Shown here piece by piece: positions 9,695 to 23,045 of a stretch of 64,000 nt of DNA. Under the pieces are notes generated by a model. That model searched no databases. It was given only the letters and a program-made list of their open reading frames with translations, and was not told the origin of the DNA. Source of the DNA: Pseudorasbora parva (lineage: Eukaryota > Chordata > Actinopteri > Cypriniformes > Gobionidae); assembly GCF_024679245.1 (NCBI RefSeq), contig NC_090195.1:3303800-3367799 (forward strand), written 5' to 3'. The translations under genes and the position numbers were made by a program. Every line of letters begins with the position of its first letter. Within the stretch, counting starts at the first letter, position 1.

Positions 9695-9758
9695 TGTATA
9701 GTAATGCTTTACCTGTCTTCTTGGTTTGAGACTTCATGATTTTTTGGCTTGAAGGCAT
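5724..9758 (-). CDS. Stand-alone PRY/SPRY (B30.2) protein, complete five-exon gene
   Basis: Exons on the - strand: 9758-9713, 9444-9412, 9297-9235, 9092-8953 and 6140-5724. All junctions are GT/AG and the phases add up to 699 nt (232 residues plus stop). The protein is a short basic N-terminus, a linker (KLPVYEPNIPEPTSREELLK), a PRY segment and a SPRY domain. In family members this domain is a protein-interaction module, often in TRIM E3 ligases and innate-immune receptors. Here there is no RING, B-box or coiled coil, yet a TATA box and ATG sit directly before exon 1, so it looks like an independent gene rather than the tail of a TRIM gene. Function unknown. Confidence 0.85.
6157..6320. repeat. 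(ATCA)n/(GTCA)n tract with dispersed repeat tail
   Basis: A tetranucleotide tract leads into 'aactttatttatat..gcttttacaatgac', the same unit found at 55861-55985. It is a common dispersed fish repeat and lies here in intron 4 of the PRY/SPRY gene. Confidence 0.75.
6337..6863. mobile_element. DNA transposon with 9-bp target duplication, copy 2
   Basis: A 527-bp element inverted relative to 1836-2359 and closely similar along its whole length. Flanks are GATATTATC (6328-6336) and GATGTTATC (6864-6872), a 9-bp duplication with one change. Ends begin TAGCCT on both strands. It sits in intron 4 of the PRY/SPRY gene. Confidence 0.85.
7021..8155. mobile_element. GTTCACAC-type inverted-repeat element with internal tandem array
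   Basis: The left end GGTGCGTTCACACTTG is matched in inverse by CCCGTGTGAACGC near 8140. The interior is rich in GGTTCG/CGGACC words near both ends, and the middle carries a tandem array. No transposase is recognised. Confidence 0.65.
7543..8036. repeat. About five tandem copies of a ~100-bp unit
   Basis: The word GCGTTGTTTTGAA recurs at about 7621, 7723, 7825 and 7925, with a diverged copy near 8022, so the period is 97-102 bp. Each unit contains 'gagttctctggta', 'acgcataaa' and 'tttaatccagcacaca'. Confidence 0.85.
8625..8790. mobile_element. CTGGGTTAAAA-type MITE, copy 1
   Basis: Starts ACACTCCAAAAAAT and ends ATTTTTTAGAGCG, with internal repeats of GGGTT/AACCC. Same family as 21994-22131. 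Confidence 0.7.
8953..9092 (-). CDS. PRY/SPRY gene, exon 4 (PRY segment)
   Basis: A 140-nt exon with acceptor CTAG before 9092 and donor CAG|GTGAAT after 8953. It encodes WLNISLDERTANKLLWLTEG, then KVSRM and DKPERFDHSPQ, which is the diagnostic PRY pattern (LD-TAN--L-LSEG ... PERFD). Split codons join both neighbours. Confidence 0.93.
9235..9297 (-). CDS. PRY/SPRY gene, exon 3 (linker)
   Basis: A 63-nt exon encoding KLPVYEPNIPEPTSREELLK plus a split tyrosine codon. The 'P..PEP.(T/S)REE(L/F)L.Y' linker is typical just before PRY in fish TRIM genes. Confidence 0.88.
9412..9444 (-). CDS. PRY/SPRY gene, exon 2 (33-nt exon)
   Basis: Small exon bounded by TTCCAG and GTATGA, encoding RKIKAGNTPA with split codons at both ends. 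Its phase (2 in, 1 out) is exactly what exons 1 and 3 need. Confidence 0.82.
9627..9692. repeat. (GT)n microsatellite in intron 1 of the PRY/SPRY gene
   Basis: Pure GT tract about 20 bp downstream (in gene sense) of the exon 1 donor. Confidence 0.97.
9713..9758 (-). CDS. PRY/SPRY gene, exon 1 (start)
   Basis: ATG at 9758 on the - strand opens MPSSQKIMKSQTKKT, with donor ACAG|GTAAAG after 9713. The start was chosen because it is the only ATG between the TATA box and the donor in this frame, apart from a second ATG seven codons later. Confidence 0.8.
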
Positions 9759-9820
9759 TTTGAGGATCGAGGTTGAGTTTGTCTGGATATTGACAGTACT
9801 GTGTCAAAGGCACAGCGGCT

Positions 9821-9828
9821 CTTTTATA
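9821..9828 (-). promoter_or_regulatory. TATA box of the PRY/SPRY gene
   Basis: TATAAAAG on the - strand, 63-70 nt upstream of the ATG. A start site about 28 nt downstream would give a 5' UTR near 40 nt. Confidence 0.65.
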
Positions 9829-10928
<1,100 letters not shown>

Positions 10929-11060
10929 ATATTTTTATATCCCAGTGGGCACACTGACTCATTGGGACTCGTGTCAAATAGAGGTCCCGATGAGGAAACA
11001 AGCGTATAAATCATACAGAAAGAGTTTTGTTTGTGTTTTTTTATGTAAAAATGCCCATAG

Positions 11061-11063
<3 letters not shown>

Positions 11064-11157
<94 letters not shown>
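11064..11157. repeat. (TG)n microsatellite
   Basis: Pure TG tract. It is followed by a partial dispersed unit (11158-11240) with the same TAGGGTTAGTGTAAGGGG core. Confidence 0.97.
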
Positions 11158-11240
11158 GGGAAGATTTAGGGGTAGGGTTAGTGTAAGGGGCGAGAATATA
11201 CAGTATAAAAACCATGACGTCTATGGAGAGTCCCTTCAAA

Positions 11241-11810
11241 GATAGTAATCCCGACGTGTGTGTGTCTGTAGTGTTTGTGTAGCTGGCACAACTGTGTGGT
11301 ACCTTTCAGAATTGACAGATTAAATTCCACAGACACATTCCCCTCACACTTTTATAAGATATATGATCCAGAGATTAGCAGGTCTAAAATACATACATGC
11401 ATGACACAGAATGCATGCGCATATCTCCACTGAAACTTTAACCTGACCGCAGAGCACTTATCCTTCACAGAGGAAACCAGTCCAACATCCATGGATGATA
11501 AAAGTAAACCAGGGGTAGTAATAACTGCTAATAAAATAATGTCTGTTCAAACCCAACATTCACAATCATATTTGCAGGGCTTGATGTTACCTTTTTTGCT
11601 CACCAGTCACTGTGGCTAGCAGTTTTCCAAAGTTACTACTCTGCATTTTCACTGGCCACAATTTCGTTGTTTGGAAGTAGCCTTTTATGTGATTAAAGTT
11701 GACTATGGTGTGCTAAAATTGACTTGAGCTTTTATAACCCTTTTAAATGTAATTAACCACTGTACACACCCAAATCAAGAGTCAAGACTACATGAAATTT
11801 GATGAAGATT
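11241..11810. other. Intergenic stretch
   Basis: No gene seen. A block at about 11578-11680 ('gctcaccagtcactgtggctagcag') looks like a fragment of a dispersed fish element, recognised only by general resemblance. Confidence 0.4.
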
Positions 11811-12969
11811 ACCATAATTCCTCAAATAAAGACCGGGGCCTTTATTTACCTAAACTGCCGATGGGAACCGGCTTTTATTTGCAGCAGGCTTTTATTAGGG
11901 GCACGCCTGTATTTCTAATTCCATCTGTTTGAAATATAATTGCTTTATGTAAACCGTTTTCAATTTAAAGTGATCGTTCCAGTGGACAAATATCATCGAT
12001 TTTTAAAAGAAACATTTGCAAAAATATCACCATACAACAACATAAAACGCATTTTTTGTAACTCCGCACGCAGCACCGCATCTGAAGATGAACGAGTTCT
12101 CGGCGAATCTAGCCGAGCGTGACGTCTCATCACACCGGCCCCAGTTCGCACAATAGGTGCTTATATTTACTGAATGAGCCTACAAAAGCAGAAATAAGCC
12201 ATTTTAAATAAAGATCCAGGTTTAAGAAAATAAATAAATAAATCACGACACTAAAGTTTAGTGAAATTAGGAAATATTTACGCGATCATTAATTTAGTGC
12301 ATATTTTGTTCTTATGTCACAAGTAATAATATCCAGCCAAAGTTTACTGAGTTTTACACGATTCTTTTGTGGTTTGGTTTTTGGTGAAATGTACTAAAAT
12401 AAATATCATCACCTGTGGACGTTAGCCCACTTCTCTACACTTTTTCCTGTTGGTTTATAGAACAATTACTCCGAATCGCCCTCTGTCGTTTCAAAGAATA
12501 GCACAACGGCGAGTGCGGCGAGTATAAACGCCTCGTCCGTTTGGGGAGGAGCGCGCGGCGCGCAGTCAGCGGAGACAGGTGAAAGTATAAACAAGGCTTG
12601 AGACGCGGCGCTGCGTGGAGCTGAGCTTCGAGGCTTGGGTGCGTCGCATCTCTCATAGACTACAGTAGCCTGTTTAAAATGGCACATGCATCCGTTATAT
12701 TCTCAATTTCATTTACAAAGCAATCCCTGTAAAGTGTTTAGGTTAATATAGAAGAGACGTGTGTCGCACTGGCATGACTCGCATCGGGGCGCTTTTCGCA
12801 TTAAATTAACGCCATTTAGGAGATTATCCACTCATTTTCCCCCGGCCTTTATTTGAGACCGGCCTTTATTTGAGACCGGCCTTTATTTGTTCGTGCTGAC
12901 CACGCCCCCGGCCACTATCAGAGGCCCGGTGTTTATTTGACTACAGGCTTTTATTTGAGGAAATACGGT
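11811..12969. mobile_element. Inverted-repeat element with CCTCAAATAAA ends
   Basis: Left end ACCATAATTCCTCAAATAAA and right end, read inversely, ACCGTATTTCCTCAAATAAA. The right part holds three copies of a GGCCTTTATTTGAGACC word. Length is about 1.16 kb. No transposase is recognised, so it is a non-autonomous DNA element. Confidence 0.7.
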
Positions 12970-14082
12970 ACATGACATTATAAGATTTATGACATGACAT
13001 GACATTTATCATTTAGCCCTGATATTGTGTGTAAAGCTCTTTTATGAAAACATGTAGTCTATTAAGGCATAAAAAGTAGCATTTTTTATGATACACAATT
13101 TTTGCTGTGCATAAGATATGTACTTTTTGCTGTGGATATGAGATGCAATTTTTGCTCTGCAAATGCAATTTTTGCTGGGGATATGACTACGGCATTAGGG
13201 ATGTGCCAATCAGGTATTCATAACGGAGCGGAGCAAATCGAGTGTTTTCAATGAATTCAGTAATACCACTGCAATGGACACACACCGTGAATGACAGAGC
13301 GGCCGTAAATGCGTGCTCACTGTGCAGCCGTGCGCATTTTACTTTTGGTTTAGAGATAGTGACATTTCAGGGTTGGGTTGCTTGAATGGTGAGTTCATTA
13401 GCCTATTCTTAATGAAAGACACAACAGAACACTACAATGATAAACTCACTTAAATAGTCCCTTTATACATTTCACGTTGAAACCAAATCTTCCGCGATCA
13501 TCTTGTCCTTCAGCTCATCTCCTGCTACTGAAGGGCTGCGACTCTCGTTCGGCTCGCACTGTATCGAGCAGACACGTTCAGTTTTTAATTGTAGTGTCTG
13601 TTCTCTAACTGAACGTAATAATTGTATTACTATAAAAATTTTAAACAATGGTGGGGCTGGTGCCATGATGGGCAAATGACGTAACTGGTGTTGTAAAATG
13701 TGAACCAACTCCAGATCACAATTTTAAAAAAACATTGTAAGTTACTTATTATAATGTTTTTTTTTATTTCCACAGTTATACAAACAGCAAATAAATTAAA
13801 GGTGATATAGAAAGTGAGCAAACTTTTAAATGATCATCATCACTGATTTCAGTGCAGTAGTGCAGGACAGTAGTGGAGTATTTTTACTTTCTACTCAAGT
13901 ACATTTTCATTTCGTTTCTGAGGTAAACAGATGCCTTCTGCAGGAGCTCCTCTTCTCTCCTGAATTATCACTCGAGGTTTATTTCTGATTTAATGTCTCA
14001 TTCATTTCTCTGATTGTGCTCATTCTGTGAATTTAGTAACGATTGGGTCAGTCTACAAAAATATATAAATACTCAAAACTTC

Positions 14083-14084
<2 letters not shown>
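12970..14084. other. Intergenic stretch, nothing recognised
   Basis: AT-rich with imperfect local repeats of 'caatttttgctgtg' near 13096-13180. No gene or clear mobile element is seen. Confidence 0.45.

Positions 14085-14158
<74 letters not shown>
14085..14158. repeat. (TG)n microsatellite
   Basis: Pure TG tract at the left border of the second dispersed unit. Confidence 0.97.

Positions 14159-15677
<1,519 letters not shown>

Positions 15678-15767
<90 letters not shown>
15678..15767. repeat. (GT)n microsatellite
   Basis: Pure GT tract. Confidence 0.97.
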
Positions 15768-15769
<2 letters not shown>

Positions 15770-15958
15770 GTCAAGGACACAAGCATCACCTGCTGCAACA
15801 GTACAGTCAGTCACACTACTTCACATTTCAAGCTGACTAAAATTACAACATTAAAGCAGCATGAACACTTTACATTGACACTACAAGATTTTTTATGCAT
15901 CTTACATATTTTATATTTAGCTTTTATTGTGTTTATTATGTTTGCTTGTTTTACACTG

Positions 15959-16227
15959 AGGCTGAATCTGAAATTGACCCCTATACCCTCAAATAGGGCA
16001 TTATTTAAAGGGACAGCCATTTGTAGAGTGTCCGAAACCATAGTGGACATTATTGAGTGCACTCATTCTATCCCACAATCCACTGCAATAACGAGTGTAA
16101 AGCCGATGTACACTCAACGGCTGTCCGAATTCACTCGTTTTCATTCACTCCTTCAGGTGAACTGTATTAGTGGACTAATATATGGAATAATGAATGAGGG
16201 TTTATGGGGCGATTTCGGATTCAGCCT
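15959..16227. mobile_element. MITE with AGGCTGAATC terminal inverted repeats
   Basis: Starts AGGCTGAATCTGAAATTG and ends, read inversely, AGGCTGAATCCGAAATCG: 22-bp inverted repeats with three mismatches around a 269-bp element. Long frames on both strands across it are not coding. Confidence 0.85.
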
Positions 16228-16756
16228 GAGAGTATGAATGCTGCAGTCAGAGGACTGGCCATCTGGAGCATAACTATTTAAGCATATATTTGTCTGTAAA
16301 TAATCGTGACAAATGGTGAAAACATTAACGGATGCGCCAGGAAACACAATGCATTCAAATTCAGGGGGTGTAAACATTTGCACAGGGTGATGGGGGTAAA
16401 TTGTTCTTATTACTCAAAAAATGTATTTCTTTTCGACTGAAGAAACAAACACATGAACATCTTGAACGAGATGAGGTGAGTAAATCATCAGGAAATGTTC
16501 ATTTTGAAGTGATCTAATCCTTTACGTTTCCATGTTGAAAATGTGTAAAGTCTAATGGGTCCTACACAAGTTAGTTGAGGTCAAAAATGATTACCTCAAT
16601 TATTTTTGAGTTAAACCAAGGAAATATTTTGACTGATTGCCTTTAATATCTCACACATAACTTATTGCTGTAACAATGCTGGGTTACACTTAAGAATACT
16701 GATCCTTCATTAATGAACAACTACACAGGAACAAATAAGTAATAATAAAAAAAGAA

Positions 16757-16758
<2 letters not shown>

Positions 16759-16819
<61 letters not shown>
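16759..16819. repeat. (AT)n microsatellite
   Basis: Pure AT tract at the left side of the CACTGTAAAAA-type element. Confidence 0.95.
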
Positions 16820-16822
<3 letters not shown>

Positions 16823-17158
16823 GGTTGAATTTAAAAAAAGTAAGTAAGGTTGCCTTTATTTTGAGTTTATTAACATTAAAAATTTAAGTAGATACAATGA
16901 AGGAAATTGGTTTAATAAATAGAAGCTCCAAATATTATTGTATATGAACCACATAATAAATGTGATAAATCATGACAATAGCACTATTTGCCATGTTTCA
17001 CTGCTTCATCAGAAATAAAATGCACAATTACCCAATATGCTTCTTTAAAAATAACTTTGAATAAAGGTTGTTGATTCTCAAAAATGTTCATTGTATTAAT
17101 TTAACTCCAAATTTTAAGGCAACCTGGTAACTTATTTTTAATATATTTTTTACAGTGT
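16820..17158. mobile_element. CACTGTAAAAA-type MITE, copy 1
   Basis: Shares 'gatacaatgaaggaaatt', 'tttaataaatagaa' and the end TTTTTTACAGTG with 34268-34661 and, inverted, with 39167-39544. The left end has been replaced by the (AT)n tract. Confidence 0.82.
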
Positions 17159-17170
17159 ATTAACAAGAAT

Positions 17171-17656
17171 CTCTGATTAACAAATGAGTTAGTAATAGTG
17201 CTCAGTCGAATCTGGTATACACTATTTGCTAATCCATAACTACTTTTTTTTCATACCTCCCAAAGGACTACTAACTACTATATACAGGTTCATAATTAAC
17301 ATGAATTATGCATATATAATTAATGCTAAAGTGACGATCATGATAACCCACTGATAAACTCAAGCGACTCAAGTGTTATGCATCCTTCAGAAGGAACTAA
17401 TGATTTGGATCAGTATTTAAAAGTGAAAACATAACAACTAGTAATTATTACAATTATTGCAGATTTTGAGTTGTTTATAAGGTTTTGTTGTCATGATCGT
17501 CACTTTAGCATCAGTTATATATTATGCATAATTCATGTCAATTATAAAGGAGTTCCAGTCCTCTGGGAGTTACGAAATAATATTAGTTATGTGTTAGCTA
17601 ATAGTGACCTCCCACATTCGACTGAGCACTATTACTAACTCATTTATTAATCAGAG
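17171..17656. mobile_element. Long hairpin element
   Basis: Outer arms 17171-17211 and 17616-17656 are 41 bp with one mismatch (CTCTGATTAACAAATGAG type). Inner arms also pair, for example TGCTAAAGTGACGATCATGA at 17324-17343 with its inverse around 17491-17510. The whole 486-bp unit is close to a palindrome with no coding frame. Confidence 0.88.
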
Positions 17657-17853
17657 TTTGTTGTTGATAGAGTGTTAATATTCACTTGTTCATTAATGAT
17701 GATTGAACAGTGAATGCTGGATCTCATGCTGCAGTATCACAAGATTAAAATCTATTAATACAGCTCACTTATGATCAGTGATTAGACTTCAGATGCCACT
17801 TTATGATGATTAGATTACCATCAATAATAGCCATCCAGCCGGATCTCACGAAA

Positions 17854-18118
17854 ATGCGTATAAATAGTACGAGTGTGCAATGTCGTGGAATGTATACACC
17901 AAAACTCATTTTGGCGTGCATATGATACGCTTGTTTTTCGTGTGCATATGATACGCACTTTATGGCGTATTATACATACGAACCCCCCACCCCACCACCC
18001 TAAACCTACCCAAGAGCGTGTCATACACACGCCATAAAGTGTGTATCATATGCACGCCAAAATGAGTTTTGGCGTATACATTCCACGACATTGCACACTC
18101 GTCCTTTTTAAACGCATC
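17854..18118. mobile_element. Near-perfect hairpin element with GGTTTAGGG loop
   Basis: Arms 17869-17928 and 18043-18102 are 60 bp with a single mismatch, and weaker pairing extends to 17854 and 18118. The loop carries GGGTAGGTTTAGGGTGGTGG on the - strand. The high arm identity suggests a young or self-corrected copy. Confidence 0.9.
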
Positions 18119-18456
18119 ATGAACTTTCCATCATGTCATTCTTTGCTACTGCAGATAAAGTTTCATACAGTGTAAGTGTAAAACATTTTCTAAATTATAT
18201 TTGCCATGCCCACCAGCAAAGACACACAAAAATATGATTTAATTTGGTTATACATTTCTGTGTGTTACTATATTTGTATGTTATAAGTGGTGTGGACCGG
18301 GTGTGTTAGAAAGTCCAGGGCTGCTTTACAAGTTATCTGCTTATTACATAATTACATAATCACTGTAATCATCCCATGCATGTAAACATGAGACTACGGC
18401 TGGCACTAAGATCCTAAGATGGATCTGTTGCAGAAGTATGATCGAGTTTGCAAGGG

Positions 18457-18458
<2 letters not shown>

Positions 18459-18552
<94 letters not shown>
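18459..18552. repeat. (AT)n microsatellite
   Basis: Pure AT tract of 94 bp. Confidence 0.97.
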
Positions 18553-18555
<3 letters not shown>

Positions 18556-18795
18556 CCATTTGTTGTCATTATATTTTCCTAGATTCCTAGATAAAATAAA
18601 ATAAAGTCCAAATGGTGTGTGTGTGGGGGCTACTTATATTTCTTTGGTAATATATGATCAACTGACCATTCCTTTAATTATCTGACCCATACTAAAATAT
18701 GTATTTCTCTGGAATTCAGAACGAGATATTAACTTTTCTACATGTATTGCACTATAAATATATTACATTTAGTTAAAGTGTAAAGAATAAACGTT

Positions 18796-18867
18796 TGACC
18801 CCGACGTGATTTGAACACGCAACCTTCTGATCTGGAGTCAGACGCGCTACCGTTGCGCCACGAGGTC
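18796..18867 (-). tRNA. tRNA-Trp (anticodon CCA), copy 1
   Basis: 72 nt on the - strand. The acceptor stem GACCTCG pairs with CGGGGTC, the D arm is GCGCAACGGTAGCGC, the anticodon loop is CTCCAGA, the T arm is GTGTTCAAATCAC, and the discriminator is A. There is no intron and the internal A and B boxes are intact. As far as I recall it equals the common vertebrate nuclear tRNA-Trp. No TTTT terminator follows within about 35 nt. Confidence 0.97.
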
Positions 18868-19620
18868 TATGATGGCATTAAAATTAATTTCATTATAGTA
18901 TTCTGCATTATGGTAGTTTATAAATACTGTCGAGTGTTAGGATGACGCGTCTACGGTCGGGACGCTGATTATGTTTAGGGTGATTCATCATAACTATAAG
19001 CTGACGCATTCATTATTGTGCTGCAGCGCCATCTGCTGATCTGACCCAGAAAATGTGATTATAGATGATAATTATTAAAATATTGACCAAAAAATATTTA
19101 GATATGCTCGATCTGTCATCAACTAATCTCAGAATTGCGCGGGGTTAGTTGTTACCTGGTTGTTACACACCTGGTTTAACACTTTCCACACATGCCAGCA
19201 TGACCAAACTTGGTGTGCTTATGTCTACTGTAGCCTAGTTGCCATATCAACAATATTTAGCGCCAAAATAAAAAAAAAAATTTTTTTTTTGGAAGATATT
19301 ACTAAACATTTATTTAACCATAGCAAAAGTGCATTTCTTACTTAAGTTTATTTTCTTCTCTGTTTTTGTATTTATTTAAAATAATATAAATCTGATATTA
19401 TTTCAATCGTAATGCTGATCTAACAGCAAAAGACTCGTCAATGTTCAGAAGTCAATAGCTATTATCATGTTTTGAACTATACTGTGTATATAGCTGTGTT
19501 TTGAGTTGTGTTAGTTCTCAAACTCAATTTTATTTTATTTTTAATGATTAAAAATGCATTTTTTTTCTATTAAAAAAGTTTATAATTGTATTTTATTGAC
19601 AAAATATTTTAGTTTGTCAT

Positions 19621-19622
<2 letters not shown>

Positions 19623-19696
<74 letters not shown>
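19623..19696. repeat. (AT)n microsatellite
   Basis: Pure AT tract. Confidence 0.97.
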
Positions 19697-19698
<2 letters not shown>

Positions 19699-20100
19699 TT
19701 TTATTAAATAATTTAATATTTTAAACTGTCTTTTGGTCATGTTACAATGTACCCCACCGATGGGGCATGTTGTCACATTTCAGTTCCATTCTTTCAGGGT
19801 AAATGAAGAAACAAAAATATACACTGTAGTAATGAAACAAAACCACATAATTCTACTAGACATGTGGGAAATGAATGTGGGGAAAATAAATGCTCTAAAC
19901 CCCAAGTGGATTTACGCACAGTGAAAAAGTCGAAAAGCGATTGGTTGTATAATTCTTATAGACTTGTTTTTTGTTTGTTTGCCAGAGAAAACGAGCCCAG
20001 TTGTTTGTGTAATACAAATATTTGGATAATTTTATTATCATTATAATGTGTGGTGGTCCTTTGTCAAGCTTTTAAGCTTTGAATGCGAAGAGTAAAGTTT

Positions 20101-20172
20101 TGACCCCGACGTGATTTGAACACGCAACCTTCTGATCTGGAGTCAGACGCGCTACCGTTGCGCCACGAGGTC
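20101..20172 (-). tRNA. tRNA-Trp (anticodon CCA), copy 2
   Basis: Identical in all 72 positions to the copy at 18796-18867, same strand, 1.3 kb away. The flanks share only a few bases, which points to conservation of the gene body. No TTTT follows closely. Confidence 0.97.
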
Positions 20173-21993
20173 CTGCGGTCACTGGCCGGATTTTCTGCTC
20201 ACGACTGTAAACTCGTAACAATTTGTAATGTGTTTATTTTTTTTAATAAGAACTCAAATACTAATCAATGAGAGCGTACAAAGTTGGTCACATGATCCAC
20301 AGGGGTCCATTTTGTGGACCTTTTTTCCTGTTTCACCACAAGTAGTATAGCATAGCTACATATTATCCAATGAAAAAAGAATTTCAATTTATTTCCGTCC
20401 AGTTAATCACCCACATAAATATGAGTCACCTGCCCTGGTAAGTAAAAGAGTATTTTCAAGAACTTTACGTTATATATCATCACATGTTTTAGAGTATATA
20501 ACAAAAAACTGTGTTGCCTCATGGCAACACTGTACTATAATAAAATCGCATAAGGCCATACCTAGACACACTAGGATATAGCAGTTTTGTAAGGGAAAGA
20601 GTTAGATTAATCTAAATATATTTGCATGATTTTGTAATGCACTTATGAAAAAAGTAATTCACACTATAACTGCACATATTATGACTTTTTTGTAGCACTT
20701 ATAAAATGTATACCACAACTGCCAGTTAGATGCTCAAAAGTGATTTCCAGCGAAGTAAAATGTGCATTTTGACCCTTTAATATTACTATACATGTGTGAA
20801 GGATTTTTTTTTATGCATAGTTGTGATTGGAGTCAATTGTTTTAGTAGTAATAACACAATGAAACATGCCAAATATGTGCGGACCTATTTTTTGTCCAGG
20901 CTGGCATACAAAGAAAGTATGAACAAAAACAAGAGTGGACCAATGAAATATTAATAACTGATTATGTTGGAGTAAATGCTGTAGCTGTAGTTAGCCTTTT
21001 TTGCCAAATAATTATGTCAGATACCATAAGTTTAGTGTTTTTTGTTCTTCCCTTATATTTTAAAATATATAGGCTAAATATAAAAACATTTTCCTCATAT
21101 TTAAGCAAAAAACACATATCACTTTTAGCCATATACTGGAGATATACACTATATCTCTAGATTTTCTAAATAAATTCCAGAGGAGCAGTAATTTATCAAT
21201 TTGCAACATAAATATTTTCATATTCATACAGCATGTTCAGAGTTTTATTTTGAAATAATAATGAACATAAAACAATTATGAAAGATTGGTAGAAAGCTCA
21301 GTTTGTTTTCATGCCAAGAGTTCAAAAGATAACATCCTTTACATTTTTTTAGGGAAAAAAAGGTCGGACATCTTTTTCAATATAAAGAAATTCTCCATTT
21401 GTGATGTGGTGGCGATGTTTATTAGAGGTTGAGTTCAAATCAAATACTGCCGAACTGACCATGCTACTTCTGATAATGACTACTTCATAAATTGTATGAA
21501 AGTTATGGAAATATTTGGTTCAGCTCACTCAAATCAAATGGAAATGGAGGAGCCCTGTGGTCAGTAATGGAGCTTGGATGTCATCTAGTGAAAAAGTTTG
21601 AGACTGCACCCAAACAAAATCTCACTGACCGCTCTTTTTTCTTCAGATATCAACCTAAAATTTGGAAAACAACTTTATTCTTGTAGTTTTAGAGTAAAAT
21701 ATGTTGTGTAAAATATATTTTTACATGTTACATTTTGTACATTTTCATAAGTGTTCTATGACATTTTTATTTTCCACTTTTATAATTGAATCCACTTCTG
21801 CAATAATCTGGCAAACGACTTCTTTAAAACAAGACCAACCATATTTTTCAAAGCATTCTTGAATTACAACCATTTAAGTTTGGATAGTGCATTTTCATGT
21901 CTATGATAAAGGGACAGTTAAGATTAATAAAATTAGAATAAAGAGTGAATATATGTAATTGTTTTCTATGCTGGACATATTTTAGCCACCACT
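20173..21993. other. Intergenic stretch, nothing recognised
   Basis: AT-rich non-coding sequence. No gene, strong inverted repeat or known element is seen. Confidence 0.5.
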
Positions 21994-22131
21994 GTACACT
22001 CTAAAAAATGCTGGGTTAAAAACCACCCAAGTTGGGTTGAAAATGGACAAACTCAGCGATTGGGTTGTTTTAGCCCAGAGGTTGTGTGAAATGTTTGCTT
22101 AAAACAACCCGATTGTCCATTTAGAGTGTAT
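21994..22131. mobile_element. CTGGGTTAAAA-type MITE, copy 2
   Basis: Begins ACACTCTAAAAAATGCTGGG and ends in CCATTTAGAGTGT. Same family as 8625-8790, slightly shorter. Confidence 0.78.
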
Positions 22132-22281
22132 GGCATGCAATGACTTAACAACTGATCTTCAAAACATGCAGCAACATCAAGACACTTTTATGAGGATTTG
22201 GGGCTTCCCAAAGTGCCGTTGATGTAACTCATGTTCACATTATTGCTCCAGACTTTAAATTGAGGAGACGTGTGTTTGTAT

Positions 22282-22520
22282 ACTGTCAGAAAAAAAGGTA
22301 CAGTTCTGTCACTGGGGCGGTACCCTAAGGTACAAAAGTGAAAAGGTACATCTTTGTACCTTACTCACCACTAAATGGTACATATTAGTACCTTAAAAGG
22401 TACATATCAGTACTTTAAGAGTGCAATTTAGTACCTTAAAGGTACATAGCAGAACCTTATCTGTTTTGTACCTTAGGGTACCGCCCCAGTGACAGAAATG
22501 TACCCTTTTTTCTGACAGTG
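22282..22520. mobile_element. GGTAC-rich MITE
   Basis: Ends ACTGTCAGAAAAAAAGGTAC and, read inversely, CACTGTCAGAAAAAAGGGTA. The interior is a string of GGTACA/TAGTACC words and GGGGCGGTACCC near both ends. A typical short fish palindromic MITE; fragment also at about 5285-5380. Confidence 0.85.
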
Positions 22521-22524
22521 TATA

Positions 22525-22558
<34 letters not shown>

Positions 22559-23003
22559 ATTCCACAGCACCAATACTATTTTGTGATAATTTAGCACATT
22601 TTGCATTATAATCTTTTTAATTAAAAATTAAAAAGCAATTTTTAAAAACTCCATTTAAATATTAAAGTCCGACTCCTAATTAAATGATTTGATTATAATT
22701 ACATTACATGATTGGTGTCATGCTGCTGTGACTTCACCTTTGCAGCCTCACTATGATTCAGTGGCTGATGGCGGCCATTTTGTGTTGCCATTACTGTAGT
22801 CCTTAATTTGCAACACAGTCAGTCAGCAACTCAGCACTTAAGAACAGGTGTTCCCTGCTGTTTTTCATGTCCATGGGTTTAAAAAAAACCTGAAGAACTC
22901 ATATTATACCCCTCAAATGCGGGGATTTTTACCGGGGATAATTGATCACACTGTAAAATATATATAAAAAGATTTATATCATGACCAACAATTTTGCCAC
23001 TAA

Positions 23004-23045
<42 letters not shown>

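Noticed and set aside
15875..16383. 120- and 76-residue frames near 16 kb
   Set aside because: They overlap a 269-bp MITE with 22-bp inverted ends and have no recognisable content.
18344..18604. Frames made of IY repeats (also near 42068 and 47816)
   Set aside because: Translations of (AT)n tracts.
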